Shown: positions 34,694-43,471, counted from the stretch's first letter. The stretch is 46,748 nucleotides of DNA from Gallionellales bacterium GWA2_55_18 (GCA_001801055.1 MGWP01000034.1:1-46748); one strand, 5' to 3'. Program-made: numbers and translations. The notes: a model not told the origin generated them from the sequence alone.

Positions 34694-35407
34694 ATGATCG
34701 ATGTTGCCGTTGTAGATTACGGGATGGGCAACTTGCGCTCGGTCGAACAGGCTTTGCGCAAAGTGGCTCCCAATGACAAAATTATCGTAAGCGACGATGC
34801 AGGGGTAATTGCGAATGCACGGCGTGTGGTGTTTCCCGGACAGGGCGCGATGCCTGACTGCATGCGTGAACTGGAAACGCGCGGTTTGCGCAATGCCGTG
34901 CTGGAAGCAGCGCGCAACAAACCTTTCCTCGGCATTTGCATCGGTCTGCAAATGCTGTTCGAGCACAGCACCGAGGGTAATGTGGCGGGGCTGGGCATCT
35001 TGCGCGGCGAAGTCGTGCGCTTTGCCAGTGACCTGCGCGATGCGCAGGGCAGCAGACTCAAGGTGCCGCACATGGGCTGGAACCGGGTACATCAAATATC
35101 AACGCCTCGCCCGGAAGTCGAAGATGCGCTTGCTTTTTCCACCGCTGGAGGGGGAAAGTTGGACAGCGGGTTAGCTGGAACTCACCCGCTGTGGAATGGC
35201 ATCGGCCAAAATGCGCGTTTTTATTTTGTGCACAGCTATTATGTGCGCCCGCAAGATGCGGCGCTGATACAAGCAACCAGCGACTACCCGCAGCCTTTTG
35301 TCTGCGCGGTGGCGCGGGACAATTTGTTCGGGGTGCAATTTCACCCGGAAAAAAGCCAAACAGCAGGGCTGAAACTGCTGCAAAATTTCGTGCAATGGAA
35401 CCCTTAA
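34694..35407 (+). CDS. hisH: imidazole glycerol phosphate synthase, glutaminase subunit HisH
   Basis: HisH hydrolyses glutamine and passes ammonia to HisF. The triad is present: Cys in FLGICIGLQMLF, His and Glu in GVQFHPEKSQTAG. At 237 residues it is about 25 longer than usual. The excess is a single insertion between MGWNRVHQ and HPLWNGI, containing ALAFSTAGGGKLDSGLAGT. Part of it matches a dispersed repeat (35142-35169). The insertion is in frame and away from the catalytic residues. ATG 34694 follows hisB by 6 bases. Confidence 0.95.
   Translation: MIDVAVVDYGMGNLRSVEQALRKVAPNDKIIVSDDAGVIANARRVVFPGQGAMPDCMRELETRGLRNAVLEAARNKPFLGICIGLQMLFEHSTEGNVAGLGILRGEVVRFASDLRDAQGSRLKVPHMGWNRVHQISTPRPEVEDALAFSTAGGGKLDSGLAGTHPLWNGIGQNARFYFVHSYYVRPQDAALIQATSDYPQPFVCAVARDNLFGVQFHPEKSQTAGLKLLQNFVQWNP
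35142..35169. repeat. repeat-derived insertion inside hisH
   Basis: CCGCTG and CAGCGG flank GAGGGGGAAAGTTGGA. The 14 bases GGGGGAAAGTTGGA are the exact reverse complement of 37072-37085 in the hisF-hisI repeat island, where they form one arm of the CTTTCCCCC/GGGGGAAAG hairpin. Confidence 0.7.
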
Positions 35408-35423
35408 TTTCTAACGTACTGCT

Positions 35424-36188
35424 ATGCTAATTATTCCCGCGATTGATTTGAAAGACGGTCATTGTGTGCGCCTCAAACAGGGCGTGATGGAAAATGCCAC
35501 GGTATTTTCCGAAGATCCTGCTGCGATGGCGCAGCATTGGCTGGAGCAAGGCGCACGCCGCCTGCATCTAGTGGATTTGAACGGCGCGTTCGCCGGCAAA
35601 CCGAAGAACGAAGTTGCGGTGCGCGGCATCATTGAGGCGATGGGCGACAGCGATGTGCCTGTGCAACTGGGCGGTGGCATCCGCGACCTGGAAACCATCG
35701 AACGTTATCTCGACATCGGAGTCAGCTATATCATCATCGGGACGGCTGCGGTCAAGGTGCCGGGCTTTCTGCATGAAGCCTGCGATGCCTTTCCCGGACA
35801 TATCATGGTAGGTTTAGATGCTAAGGGCGGCAAAGTGGCGGTGGATGGCTGGTCGAAATTGACCGGCCACGACGTGGCCGATCTGGCAAAACGTTTTGAA
35901 GGTTATGGCGTGGAGGCGATCATTTACACCGACATCGGTCGCGACGGCATGTTATCCGGCGTGAACATTCCGGCCACGGTGGAGTTGGCCAGCCCGCTGC
36001 ATGTGCCGGTGATCGCCAGCGGCGGCATCACCAATCTGGACGACGTGCGCGCCTTGTGTGCGGTGTATCAGGAAGGCATCACCGGTGCGATAACTGGCCG
36101 TGCGATCTATGAAGGTTCGCTGGATTTGCGAGCCGCACAAGCGTTGGCAGACGAGCTGACTCCGATCAAGTTATCATTTAATCGCTAA
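35424..36188 (+). CDS. hisA: ProFAR isomerase
   Basis: This 254-residue TIM barrel isomerises phosphoribosyl-formimino-AICAR phosphate in histidine synthesis. Catalytic Asp residues are in [17 protein letters not shown] and [16 protein letters not shown]; phosphate-binding glycines are in QLGGGIRD and [11 protein letters not shown]. It starts 16 bases after hisH. Confidence 0.97.
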   Translation: MLIIPAIDLKDGHCVRLKQGVMENATVFSEDPAAMAQHWLEQGARRLHLVDLNGAFAGKPKNEVAVRGIIEAMGDSDVPVQLGGGIRDLETIERYLDIGVSYIIIGTAAVKVPGFLHEACDAFPGHIMVGLDAKGGKVAVDGWSKLTGHDVADLAKRFEGYGVEAIIYTDIGRDGMLSGVNIPATVELASPLHVPVIASGGITNLDDVRALCAVYQEGITGAITGRAIYEGSLDLRAAQALADELTPIKLSFNR

Positions 36189-36194
36189 GTTTGG

Positions 36195-36953
36195 ATGCTT
36201 GCCAAAAGAATCATTCCTTGCTTGGACGTAACTGCCGGTCGCGTGGTCAAGGGCGTCAGTTTCGTCGAATTGCGCGATGCCGGCGATCCGGTGGAAATTG
36301 CGCGCCGCTATGACGAGCAGGGTGCGGATGAACTGACTTTTCTCGACATTACCGCCAGTTCGGATGACCGGGGAATCATCTTCCGCATCATCGAGCAGGT
36401 CGCTTCGCAGGTGTTCATTCCGCTAACCGTCGGCGGAGGGGTGCGCGAAGTCGGCGATGTGCGAAACTTGCTAAATGCCGGAGCCGACAAGGTCAGCATC
36501 AACACTTCCGCCGTGCTGAATCCGCAACTGGTCGCGGATGCCGCCGGGCGCTACGGTTCGCAGTGCATCGTGGTGGCGATCGATGCGAAGCAGACCGGAA
36601 CAGGATGCTGGGAAGTGTTCACCCACGGCGGACGCAAGGCAACGGGGCTGGATGCGGTGAAGTGGGCAAAAAAGATGCAAGGCTTGGGCGCGGGCGAAAT
36701 CCTGCTGACCAGCATGGATCGTGACGGGCAAAAGAACGGCTTCGACCTGCCGTTGACGCGCGCGGTAACAGATGCGCTGGAAATCCCGGTGATTGCCAGC
36801 GGCGGGGTGGGGAACCTGCAACATCTCGCCGATGGGGTGAAACAGGGCGGTGCAGATGCGGTGCTGGCGGCGAGTATTTTCCATTTCGGCGAATACACCG
36901 TCCAGCAGGCCAAGCAGTTCATGGCGACGCAGGGCATCGAGGTGCGGTTATGA
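36195..36953 (+). CDS. hisF: imidazole glycerol phosphate synthase, cyclase subunit HisF
   Basis: This 252-residue TIM barrel uses HisH-derived ammonia to form imidazole glycerol phosphate and AICAR. Catalytic Asp residues are in [14 protein letters not shown] and [12 protein letters not shown]; phosphate sites include [10 protein letters not shown] and [11 protein letters not shown]. Start ATG 36195 is 6 bases after hisA. Its last codons and stop (GAGGTGCGGTTATGA) recur at 37037-37051 and, with two changes, at 37330-37344 over the hisI start. Confidence 0.97.
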   Translation: MLAKRIIPCLDVTAGRVVKGVSFVELRDAGDPVEIARRYDEQGADELTFLDITASSDDRGIIFRIIEQVASQVFIPLTVGGGVREVGDVRNLLNAGADKVSINTSAVLNPQLVADAAGRYGSQCIVVAIDAKQTGTGCWEVFTHGGRKATGLDAVKWAKKMQGLGAGEILLTSMDRDGQKNGFDLPLTRAVTDALEIPVIASGGVGNLQHLADGVKQGGADAVLAASIFHFGEYTVQQAKQFMATQGIEVRL

Positions 36954-37344
36954 CACGGTGCGCGAAAGCGACGAGTGCGGGAATAACCGCATCGCACCTC
37001 CTCCCGCAAACGGCTGGCTACGCCAGTAACGTGTCGGAGGTGCGGTTATGACACGGTGCGCCAGCCCTCTATCCAACTTTCCCCCAAAGGGGGAAAGAGC
37101 GATCGCCTCCTCTCCCGCTTGCGGGAGAGGAATGAGGAGAGGGGAGGCGACGAGTGCGGGAATAACCGCATCGCACCTCCTGATGGAACTACTAGCCAAT
37201 CCACTAAGCCCGCAAGCGGGCAAGTGGCTGGTTATTCCGCAAACGGCTGGCTACGCCATAACCAGCGACTTGGCGAGCGTTGTTTGCTCGCCTAGTCGAA
37301 TGGCTAGTAGTTGCATCAGTAACGTGTCGGAGGTGCGACTATGA
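36939..37344. repeat. nested repeat island splitting hisF from hisI
   Basis: Three near-copies of GAGGTGCGGTTATGA lie at 36939, 37037 and 37330. Two long near-identical blocks beginning GCGACGAGTGCGGGAATAAC occur at 36968-37002 and 37146-37180, each followed by an insert and then GTAACGTGTCGGAGGTGCG. The first insert is 23 bp (CCGCAAACGGCTGGCTACGC core), the second a 138-bp REPIN-like element with the same core inside. Further hairpins are CTTTCCCCC/GGGGGAAAG (37077-37097) and the CTCTCCCGC/GCGGGAGAG repeat (37109-37130). No gene lies in the gap. Confidence 0.85.
37181..37318. repeat. REPIN-like element (two inverted REP-like units)
   Basis: Ends at 37181-37209 and 37290-37318 are inverted copies matching at 25 of 29 positions (TGATGGAACTACTAGCCAAT against TGATGCAACTACTAGCCATT). 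Each end folds into its own hairpin: ACTAAGCCCGC/GCGGGCAAGTGG on the left, GGCGAGC/GCTCGCC on the right. Single units of the same type end the dispersed repeats at 2830-2885 and 27030-27090. Confidence 0.75.
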
Positions 37345-37730
37345 AAGAAAAATGGCTGAACAAGGTGAACTGGTCCGAAGATGGGCTGGTAGCGGCCGTC
37401 GCGCAGGATGCCACTACCGGGCGTGTGCTGACGGTGGCGTGGATGAACCGCGAGGCATTGAAACAGACCTGGCAAAAAAATGAGACAGTGTATTGGTCGC
37501 GTTCGCGCAAGAAACTTTGGCACAAAGGTGAAGAGTCTGGGCATGTTCAAAAGGTAAAAGAAATTTACCTCGATTGCGACGGCGATGCGGTCCTGCTGCT
37601 GGTTGAACAACAGGGCGGCATAGCCTGCCATACCGGGCATGAAAGCTGTTTTTATAGCCGTCTGGAAAAAGAGGAGTGGGTGGAAGTGGATGCGGCGCTG
37701 AAATCTCCCGATGAGATTTACAAAAAATGA
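37341..37730 (+). CDS. hisI: phosphoribosyl-AMP cyclohydrolase
   Basis: This 129-residue monofunctional cyclohydrolase opens the purine ring of phosphoribosyl-AMP. It shows [30 protein letters not shown], metal-binding [11 protein letters not shown] and [10 protein letters not shown]. The ribosome site GGAGGTG 5-6 bases before ATG 37341 comes from the repeat island, not from unique sequence. It overlaps hisE by four bases (ATGA). Confidence 0.96.
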   Translation: MKEKWLNKVNWSEDGLVAAVAQDATTGRVLTVAWMNREALKQTWQKNETVYWSRSRKKLWHKGEESGHVQKVKEIYLDCDGDAVLLLVEQQGGIACHTGHESCFYSRLEKEEWVEVDAALKSPDEIYKK

Positions 37731-38077
37731 ACTCTGAAAAAACGAATCAGGAAAAAATGAACCAGGATATTTTGCAACGATTGACGGAAACGCTGAAGGC
37801 GCGCAAACAGGCATCGCCGGAGAGTTCCTACGTTGCCAAACTGTTCAACAAGGGCGAAGATGCCATCCTGAAAAAAATCGGCGAGGAAGCGACAGAAGTT
37901 ATTCTGGCGAGCAAGGGAGGCGACAAAACGCATCTGGTATATGAAACTGCCGATTTGTGGTTTCATTGCATGGTGTTGCTGGCCAAGCACGGCTTGAATG
38001 CTGACGATGTGCTGAACGAGTTGGCGCGCCGCGAAGGCTTATCGGGTATTGCCGAAAAAGAAAGCCGCAAAGAATAA
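37727..38077 (+). CDS. hisE: phosphoribosyl-ATP pyrophosphatase
   Basis: This small all-alpha MazG-like enzyme removes pyrophosphate from phosphoribosyl-ATP. The conserved [19 protein letters not shown] carries the metal-binding Glu residues, followed by [13 protein letters not shown]. The ATG at 37727 overlaps the hisI stop; an internal ATG at 37757 (MNQDILQRL) has AGGA four bases upstream and is closer to the usual HisE start. Confidence 0.95.
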   Translation: MNSEKTNQEKMNQDILQRLTETLKARKQASPESSYVAKLFNKGEDAILKKIGEEATEVILASKGGDKTHLVYETADLWFHCMVLLAKHGLNADDVLNELARREGLSGIAEKESRKE

Positions 38078-38079
38078 CT

Positions 38080-38123
38080 GTAGGGTGTGCTGCGCCCACC
38101 ATGCCGGGCGCAGCCCGACCTAC
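38080..38123. repeat. palindromic repeat between hisE and hinT
   Basis: GTAGGGTGTGCTGCGCCC and GGGCGCAGCCCGACCTAC pair with few mismatches around an 8-base loop. It is the same intergenic family as at 8879-8947. It could attenuate transcription from the his genes into hinT-tatABC. Confidence 0.75.
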
Positions 38124-38165
38124 ATTTAACTCCTTATAATGTATTAAGGTATCAAGGGGCAGCGA

Positions 38166-38513
38166 ATGACAGACTGTATTTTTTGCAAAATCGCACACGG
38201 CGAAATCCCTTGCCGTAAGCTGTACGAAGACGGCGAGATGCTGGCGTTTCACGACATCAACCCGGTCGCGCCAGTGCACTTTATGCTGATCCCAAAGCTG
38301 CACCTGGCTTCGCTGGCGGAAGCCGAAGATGCGCATGCAGCCTTGCTCGGCAGGATGCTGGTATTGTCTCCCAGACTGGCGCGCGAGCAGGGGCTGGAAA
38401 ACGGTTTTCGCACCGTGATCAACACCGGCAAGGGTGGCGGCCAGGAAGTATTTCATTTGCATATTCACATTATCGGCGGCGGCAACATTCCGCCCATGGT
38501 GCGGCGCAGCTAG
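38166..38513 (+). CDS. hinT: HIT-family nucleotide-binding protein HinT
   Basis: This 115-residue protein hydrolyses purine nucleoside phosphoramidates. It begins CIFCKIAHGEIPC and ends with the histidine triad HLHIHIIGGG. Its position between hisE and tatA is standard in betaproteobacteria. Full length with all triad histidines. Confidence 0.95.
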   Translation: MTDCIFCKIAHGEIPCRKLYEDGEMLAFHDINPVAPVHFMLIPKLHLASLAEAEDAHAALLGRMLVLSPRLAREQGLENGFRTVINTGKGGGQEVFHLHIHIIGGGNIPPMVRRS

Positions 38514-38540
38514 CCGTTAACTTTTCCGGGAGATACCGAC

Positions 38541-38771
38541 ATGGGTTCATTTAGCATCTGGCATTGGCTGATCGTATTGCTGGTCGTCATATTGATATTC
38601 GGCACCAAGAAGCTGCGCAACATGGGCAGCGACTTGGGCGGCGCAGTGAAAAATTTCAAGGAAGGCGTGCGCGACGATGAGCCCAAGCCGGCCCAGCAGG
38701 AGGTGCAGGTCATCGAGGGCGAAGTAACATCAAAAACGCAGACGAAAGATAAATCGAACACGCATGTTTGA
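38541..38771 (+). CDS. tatA: Sec-independent translocase subunit TatA
   Basis: This 76-residue protein has a short N-terminal membrane helix ([16 protein letters not shown]), the hinge [21 protein letters not shown] amphipathic helix start, and a charged tail. TatA forms the pore of the twin-arginine pathway for folded proteins. ATG 38541 is preceded by GGGAG. It overlaps tatB by 8 bases. Confidence 0.95.
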   Translation: MGSFSIWHWLIVLLVVILIFGTKKLRNMGSDLGGAVKNFKEGVRDDEPKPAQQEVQVIEGEVTSKTQTKDKSNTHV

Positions 38772-39120
38772 CATCGCTTTCTCCGAGTTGATGGTCATAA
38801 TGCTGGTGGCGCTGGTCGTCATCGGCCCCGAGCGGTTGCCGAAAGTGGCGCGCACAATGGGAAATTTGTGGGGGCGCATGCAGCGCTACGTGCAAAGTGT
38901 CAAAAGCGACATTGCGAACGATATGGCCATCGAAGAAGCAAAACAATTGCGCAGCAGTATCAGCAAGGAGATCACCGCTATCGAGCAAGCCACGCTGAAA
39001 GCACGTATGGAGATTGAACAGAAAGTCCTGGATGCGCAGATGGGCAGATCGCACGATGCGCCAGACGAACAAAATCCGCCCGTTAAACAACCCTCCATTA
39101 CGCCAGGCAAGCCAGTTTGA
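38764..39120 (+). CDS. tatB: Sec-independent translocase subunit TatB
   Basis: This 118-residue protein begins [31 protein letters not shown] in pieces typical of TatB (FSELMVI and GPERLP), then an amphipathic helix and a disordered Pro/Gln-rich tail. It binds Tat signal peptides together with TatC. The stop overlaps the tatC start as TGATG. Confidence 0.95.
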   Translation: MFDIAFSELMVIMLVALVVIGPERLPKVARTMGNLWGRMQRYVQSVKSDIANDMAIEEAKQLRSSISKEITAIEQATLKARMEIEQKVLDAQMGRSHDAPDEQNPPVKQPSITPGKPV

Positions 39121-39854
39121 TGGGTATTAGTGAAAGCTTCATCGCGCACCTGATCGAATTGCGCACCCGTTTACTGAAAATCACAGTGGCCTTGCTGTTG
39201 GTGTTCATCTGCCTGTTCCCGTGGGCATCCGACCTCTATGCCATGCTGGCGCAACCGATGCTGGCCAAGCTGCCCAAAGGCGGGCAGATGATCGCCACCG
39301 ATGTCACCACGCCGTTCTTCGTGCCGCTCAAAGTCGCGATGATGGCCGCATTGCTGGTCGCGCTACCCTACATCCTCTACCAAACATGGCGCTTTGTCGC
39401 GCCCGGATTGTATGAGCATGAGAGGCGCCTGGTTGTGCCGCTCATCGTCGCCAGCACCCTGCTATTTTTTTGCGGCATGGCATTCGCCTACTTCGCGGTG
39501 TTCCCCGTGGTATTCGGTTTCATCACCGCATCCGCGCCACAGGGTGTGGCCGTGATGACCGATATCGACAAATATTTAAGCTTCGTACTCGGCATGTTCC
39601 TGGCGTTTGGCTTTACTTTCCAGGTGCCGGTGGCGGTCGTGCTGCTGGTGCGTATGGGTGCCGTCAGTGTTGAAAAGCTGAGGGATATCCGTTCCTATGT
39701 GATCGTCGGTGCATTCATTCTCGGCGCGATCTTCACCCCGCCGGACGTAGTATCGCAATTCATGCTGGCGATACCGTTGTGGTTGCTGTATGAAGCGGGC
39801 ATCGTGGTGGCAAGCTGGATGAAACCCGGAGAGCAAGCTGCAAAATCACTGTAG
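39120..39854 (+). CDS. tatC: Sec-independent translocase subunit TatC
   Basis: This 244-residue protein has six membrane helices and the TatC hallmarks SFIAHLIELRTRLLK (signal-peptide binding), PFFVPLKVAMMAALLVALPYILYQ in segments, and a short cytoplasmic end. True start is ATG 39120; the track begins one TTG codon earlier. It is the last gene of the his-hinT-tat transcript and is followed by a large hairpin. Confidence 0.95.
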   Translation: MGISESFIAHLIELRTRLLKITVALLLVFICLFPWASDLYAMLAQPMLAKLPKGGQMIATDVTTPFFVPLKVAMMAALLVALPYILYQTWRFVAPGLYEHERRLVVPLIVASTLLFFCGMAFAYFAVFPVVFGFITASAPQGVAVMTDIDKYLSFVLGMFLAFGFTFQVPVAVVLLVRMGAVSVEKLRDIRSYVIVGAFILGAIFTPPDVVSQFMLAIPLWLLYEAGIVVASWMKPGEQAAKSL

Positions 39855-39922
39855 GGGCGCGATTCATCGCGCCCTGAATTATTCATGCACCAAAAGAAGG
39901 GCGCGATAAATCTCGCCCCTAC
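39851..39922. terminator. large inverted repeat between convergent tatC and the DegS-like gene
   Basis: Two 25-base arms (39851-39875 and 39898-39922) beginning GTAGGGGCGCGATTCATCGC pair at about 22 positions. The left arm overlaps the tatC stop by four bases. It is a well-known type of dispersed intergenic palindrome and probably acts as a bidirectional transcription or mRNA end. Confidence 0.7.
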
Positions 39923-39939
39923 GGTATTTCCAGATCAAT

Positions 39940-41094
39940 TTACTGCGCCCTCGGTTTCGGGCGTTTGCCGATTTTCACTTGCGCCACCATTTCCGTGCCG
40001 TTGCGCATCATCTTGATAGACACGAGCTTGCCGGGCATCAGGTTGGCAACGGTTTCCAGCATGGTGTTCCAATTATTGATGGCCTTGCCATCGATCGATA
40101 CCAGAATGTCGCCCGGCTTGATCCCGGCTTGATCGGAGGGGCTATTGCGCACCACCTCGGTGATCAATACACCCTTGGTGTCGCCGAGCCTGAAGGATTC
40201 AGCCAGCTCCGGAGTAAGCTCCTGCACGCCCGCCCCGATCCAGCCGCGCGTCACGGAGCCACTCTGGATGATTTGCTCCATGGTCTTTTTTGCAGTGCTG
40301 GCGGGAATGGCGAAACCGATGCCGAGCGAACCGCCGTTCGGCGAATAAATCGCGCTGTTGATGCCGATCAGGTTGCCGCTCACGTCCACCAATGCGCCGC
40401 CGGAATTGCCCGGATTGATTGCCGCATCAGTCTGAATGAAGCTCTCGAAAGTGCTCAACCCCAGATGATCACGCTTCAACGCGCTGATAATGCCCATGGT
40501 GACAGTCTGCCCCACGCCAAACGGGTTACCGATGGCGAGTACCATATCGCCAATTTGTGCCCGCTCCGGGTGTCCAAACGTGATGGCGGGCAGCTTGCCT
40601 GGCAATCCAATCTTGATTACGGCGAGATCAGTCTCGGGATCGGTGCCGATGACATGCGCCTTGGCCTTGCGACCATCCGCCAGCGCGACTTCGATCTGGT
40701 CGGCTGCTTCCACCACATGATGGTTGGTGAGAATGTAGCCGTCCGGGCTGACAATCACGCCCGAGCCAAGACTGGAGTTATTTTGCGGCTCAAGATCGCC
40801 CGGATCGCCGAAGAAAAAACGGAAGCGCGGATCATCCATGAAGGGATGGATCGGGGTCTTGGTGACGGTGCTGGTAAAGATGTTTACCACGCTGGGCATG
40901 GCTTTTTTCGCGGCGGCGCTTAACCCTGCAACCGGGGTTTTGTTTTCCGCTTCCTGTGGCACGCTCTCAAGCAACGTGACCACCCCGTTACGCGCCGCGC
41001 TCGGCAGCAGCTCCGGTTTGAGGGTCTGGATAATAAACAGCAGCGCCAGCGCGATGGTGACGGCTTGGGTAAATAAAAGCCAATGTTTACGCAT
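39940..41094 (-). CDS. membrane-anchored DegS/AlgW-like serine protease
   Basis: This 384-residue HtrA-family protein has an N-terminal membrane anchor (LLFTQAVTIALALLFIIQ), a trypsin-like domain with catalytic His (LTNHHVV), Asp (ETDLAVI) and Ser (NPGNSGGALV), and one PDZ domain (GVLITEVVRNSPSDQAGIKPGDIL). One PDZ and an anchor are features of DegS/AlgW, which start envelope stress signalling by cutting an anti-sigma factor; many betaproteobacterial genomes label it DegQ. The track starts at a TTG; ATG 41094 (MRKHWLLF) is preferred. Confidence 0.9.
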   Translation of the reverse strand: MRKHWLLFTQAVTIALALLFIIQTLKPELLPSAARNGVVTLLESVPQEAENKTPVAGLSAAAKKAMPSVVNIFTSTVTKTPIHPFMDDPRFRFFFGDPGDLEPQNNSSLGSGVIVSPDGYILTNHHVVEAADQIEVALADGRKAKAHVIGTDPETDLAVIKIGLPGKLPAITFGHPERAQIGDMVLAIGNPFGVGQTVTMGIISALKRDHLGLSTFESFIQTDAAINPGNSGGALVDVSGNLIGINSAIYSPNGGSLGIGFAIPASTAKKTMEQIIQSGSVTRGWIGAGVQELTPELAESFRLGDTKGVLITEVVRNSPSDQAGIKPGDILVSIDGKAINNWNTMLETVANLMPGKLVSIKMMRNGTEMVAQVKIGKRPKPRAQ

Positions 41095-41152
41095 GGTATG
41101 ATTAACTTGTTCCAAATTGCGTTAACAACAATAATAATTTCGTAGGGTAGGT

Positions 41153-41182
41153 TCCACGCACCGTTGCCAACTGGTGCGTGGA
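41153..41182. repeat. hairpin between the DegS-like gene and nif3
   Basis: TCCACGCACC pairs perfectly with GGTGCGTGGA around a 10-base loop, preceded by CGTAGGGTAGG. It is another member of the GTAGGGT-type intergenic palindromes and lies in the divergent promoter region. Confidence 0.65.
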
Positions 41183-41248
41183 GCGCACCCACATGTGTTC
41201 TGTTTCAATTGCGATTTGAAATTATATGCTTCGAAATAAAGGAAACCC

Positions 41249-41995
41249 ATGTTGCTCAATGAATTGCGCGATTATAACGTAAGCCTGTTGCAAACCGGCA
41301 TGTTCAAGGACTACTGCCCGAATGGCGTGCAGGTGGAAGGCCGCGCCGAAGTGCGGCGCATCGCCACCGGCGTGACAGCTTCGCAGCAGGTTCTGGATGC
41401 TGCTATCGCATGGGGCGCGGACGCGGTGCTGGTGCATCACGGCTATTTCTGGCGCGGCGAAGATGCCGCGATCACCGGTATCAAGAAGCGCCGCATCGCC
41501 GAGTTGCTGCGCCATGACGTAAGCCTGCTAACCTATCACCTGCCGCTCGACGCGCATCCCGAACTGGGTAACAACGCGCGGCTCGGCAAACTATTGGGAT
41601 TGATCGAACAAGGCCGGTTCGGCGAACAGAACATCGCCTGCATCGGTGAGCTGGAGCATCCCCAGACACTCGCCCAATTCGCCGCCTGGATCGGGGGCAG
41701 GTTGCAGCGCGTTCCGCAGACCATTGGAGATAACGCCAAGAATATCCGCAAGGTGGCGTGGTGTAGCGGCGGAGCACAGGGCTATTTTGAAGCCGCCATC
41801 ACACAGGGTGCGGATGCCTTTGTCACCGGAGAGATTTCCGAGCAGAATTTCCATCTCGCCAATGAAAGCGGCGTAGCCTTCATCGCCGCCGGACACCATG
41901 CCACCGAGCGGCATGGCATTCGGGCGTTGGGGGAACATTTGGCAGCGCATTTTGGTTTGGAACACAGGTTTTTCGACCAAGACAATCCTGTCTAG
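41249..41995 (+). CDS. Nif3-like dinuclear metal centre protein
   Basis: This 248-residue protein belongs to the Nif3/YbgI family: LNELRDYNVSLLQTGMFKDYCPNGVQVEG at the start in segments, metal ligands in VLVHHGYFWRG and TYHLPLDAHPELGNN, and a second pair in AAGHHATERHG. Proteins of this family form a toroid hexamer with two metals per subunit; the E. coli member YbgI has been suggested to act as a GTP cyclohydrolase 1 type 2 homolog, but the role is unsettled. Full length. Confidence 0.93.
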   Translation: MLLNELRDYNVSLLQTGMFKDYCPNGVQVEGRAEVRRIATGVTASQQVLDAAIAWGADAVLVHHGYFWRGEDAAITGIKKRRIAELLRHDVSLLTYHLPLDAHPELGNNARLGKLLGLIEQGRFGEQNIACIGELEHPQTLAQFAAWIGGRLQRVPQTIGDNAKNIRKVAWCSGGAQGYFEAAITQGADAFVTGEISEQNFHLANESGVAFIAAGHHATERHGIRALGEHLAAHFGLEHRFFDQDNPV

Positions 41996-42242
41996 TCACA
42001 CAATCAAATGTGCAGATAAAATTCCCGATTACCGTATACCGTGCGGGCCGGATAACCTTTCTCCCGCCTGCGTGAGAAGGGCGGTCGCCCCCTCCACCTT
42101 CGAGGCAGTATTGGGTGGGGGTTAGCGCGGGAACGACAGCTCAATGCCATGGACACTTGAATTTTGTCCAATATTTTACAAACGAGCAAGGCGTGGCACC
42201 ACCTGTTGCTACAATCCACATTGACATCTGCCTGCGGCTTGC
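41996..42242. other. gap after nif3 with degraded repeats
   Basis: This convergent gap carries CTTTCTCCCGCCTGCGTGAG (42058-42077), a decayed form of the CTCTCCCGC repeat, and CCCCCTCCACC further on. No gene is supported. Confidence 0.45.
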
Positions 42243-43214
42243 TTAGGAAAATATGCCAGAAGAATGATGCTGTACCCTATACCAGTCTGCCGTTGCCTGC
42301 AGACCCTGCTGCAAGGTGAAACTCGGCTTCCAACCCAGGTCCCTTTGAATAAAATCGCCATTGACGCACAACGATCCCACTACACGCTCCGCCGATTCGA
42401 ACTTGCCCAACAATTTGCTCAAACCGCGTAATAATCCTATGGGCACAGGAAACAGTCTGGCAGGCTTTCCCAATGCTATACCCATCCGCCGTGCCAATTC
42501 GGAACTTGAAATATCTTCGCCATCACATACCAAATAAGTTTTTCCAGCAGCGGCAGAATGACTCGCGCAGACAATCAAGGCATCCACCAGATTACCCAAA
42601 TAAATCAGGCTGCGTTTGTTGCGCACACATGCCAACGGCAGAGGAGTGCCTTTACCGACCGCCGCCAACAACCTGATGAAATTTCCCTTCACACCGGGGC
42701 CATATACTAGCGGCGAGCGTACGATTACAACCTCCAGGCCTGTTTCATGCGCAATACGCTGCAATGCTTGCTCGGCTTGCCATTTCGAGATGGCATAGGC
42801 ATCCTGCGGGTTGGGTTTATCAGATTCGATAAAGGGTCGAGTTTCGGTAGTTTGTTCACCGTTCACCTTGATCGAACTTACATAGACAAGCCGCTTCACC
42901 CCGTTTGCCGCCGCCTGACGAGCCAAGTTGGCTGTACCCTGCATATTAACTTTCAGGAATTCCGCCAGCGGGTCAGTGGCATCATCTTTCATCACATGCA
43001 CACGTGCGGCGAGATGAATTACCACATCCACATCGCATAGCGCCTCTGCCCATTTTGTTTTGCCATCAATTGCACCAACTACCACCATTTCTATATTGTC
43101 GATTGGCGGGTGAGCCGAACGCACAGCCACATGGACAGATTGGCCTTGCCGAAGCAACTCGGCGCAAAGGTATTGGCCAACAAAACCGTTGGCTCCGGTA
43201 ACCAAAATTTTCAT
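42243..43214 (-). CDS. NAD-dependent epimerase/dehydratase (WbpV/GalE-like)
   Basis: This 323-residue extended short-chain dehydrogenase has the NAD-binding GANGFVGQYL, HLAARVHVM, and catalytic YAISKWQAE (Tyr-x3-Lys) with SSIKVNGE upstream. The middle (GPGVKGNFIRLL) resembles epimerases found next to undecaprenyl-sugar transferases in O-antigen clusters. The substrate is probably a UDP-hexose but cannot be set. It stands alone here, without other polysaccharide genes, and is flanked by repeat-rich gaps. Confidence 0.88.
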   Translation of the reverse strand: MKILVTGANGFVGQYLCAELLRQGQSVHVAVRSAHPPIDNIEMVVVGAIDGKTKWAEALCDVDVVIHLAARVHVMKDDATDPLAEFLKVNMQGTANLARQAAANGVKRLVYVSSIKVNGEQTTETRPFIESDKPNPQDAYAISKWQAEQALQRIAHETGLEVVIVRSPLVYGPGVKGNFIRLLAAVGKGTPLPLACVRNKRSLIYLGNLVDALIVCASHSAAAGKTYLVCDGEDISSSELARRMGIALGKPARLFPVPIGLLRGLSKLLGKFESAERVVGSLCVNGDFIQRDLGWKPSFTLQQGLQATADWYRVQHHSSGIFS

Positions 43215-43335
43215 GTTTATAGATGTGTCCCTACTGAATTACCCATACATGGGCGCCCACTGTTTTGCCGAGCTTTCAATCGATGATTTTGAGAAAGTTT
43301 AAGATTGCGGCCTTACATCCAGACTTTATCCAAAA

Positions 43336-43422
43336 CAATCCATTAACGCCGTCATTCCCTGTCCCCCGCCTTCGCGAGGGTGACAGGGAATGACGAGTTT
43401 TTGGCCTAATGGGCAATCCGGG
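43336..43422. repeat. inverted-repeat element 1 with GTCATTCCCTGTC hairpin
   Basis: Imperfect outer arms CAATCCATTAACGCC and GGCCTAATGGGCAATCC surround a strong hairpin at 43351-43394 (GTCATTCCCTGTC pairing with GACAGGGAATGAC). The inner hairpin is a common proteobacterial intergenic repeat. Confidence 0.65.
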
Positions 43423-43471
43423 TTTAATGCGCAGCACATACCTGTAGATAAACAAAAAAGCAGCTTAATCT

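Noticed and set aside
36954-37340. Small genes or a CRISPR-like array between hisF and hisI
   Set aside because: The repeated blocks are unevenly spaced, nested and palindromic, and the ORFs here are built of repeat sequence without ribosome sites.
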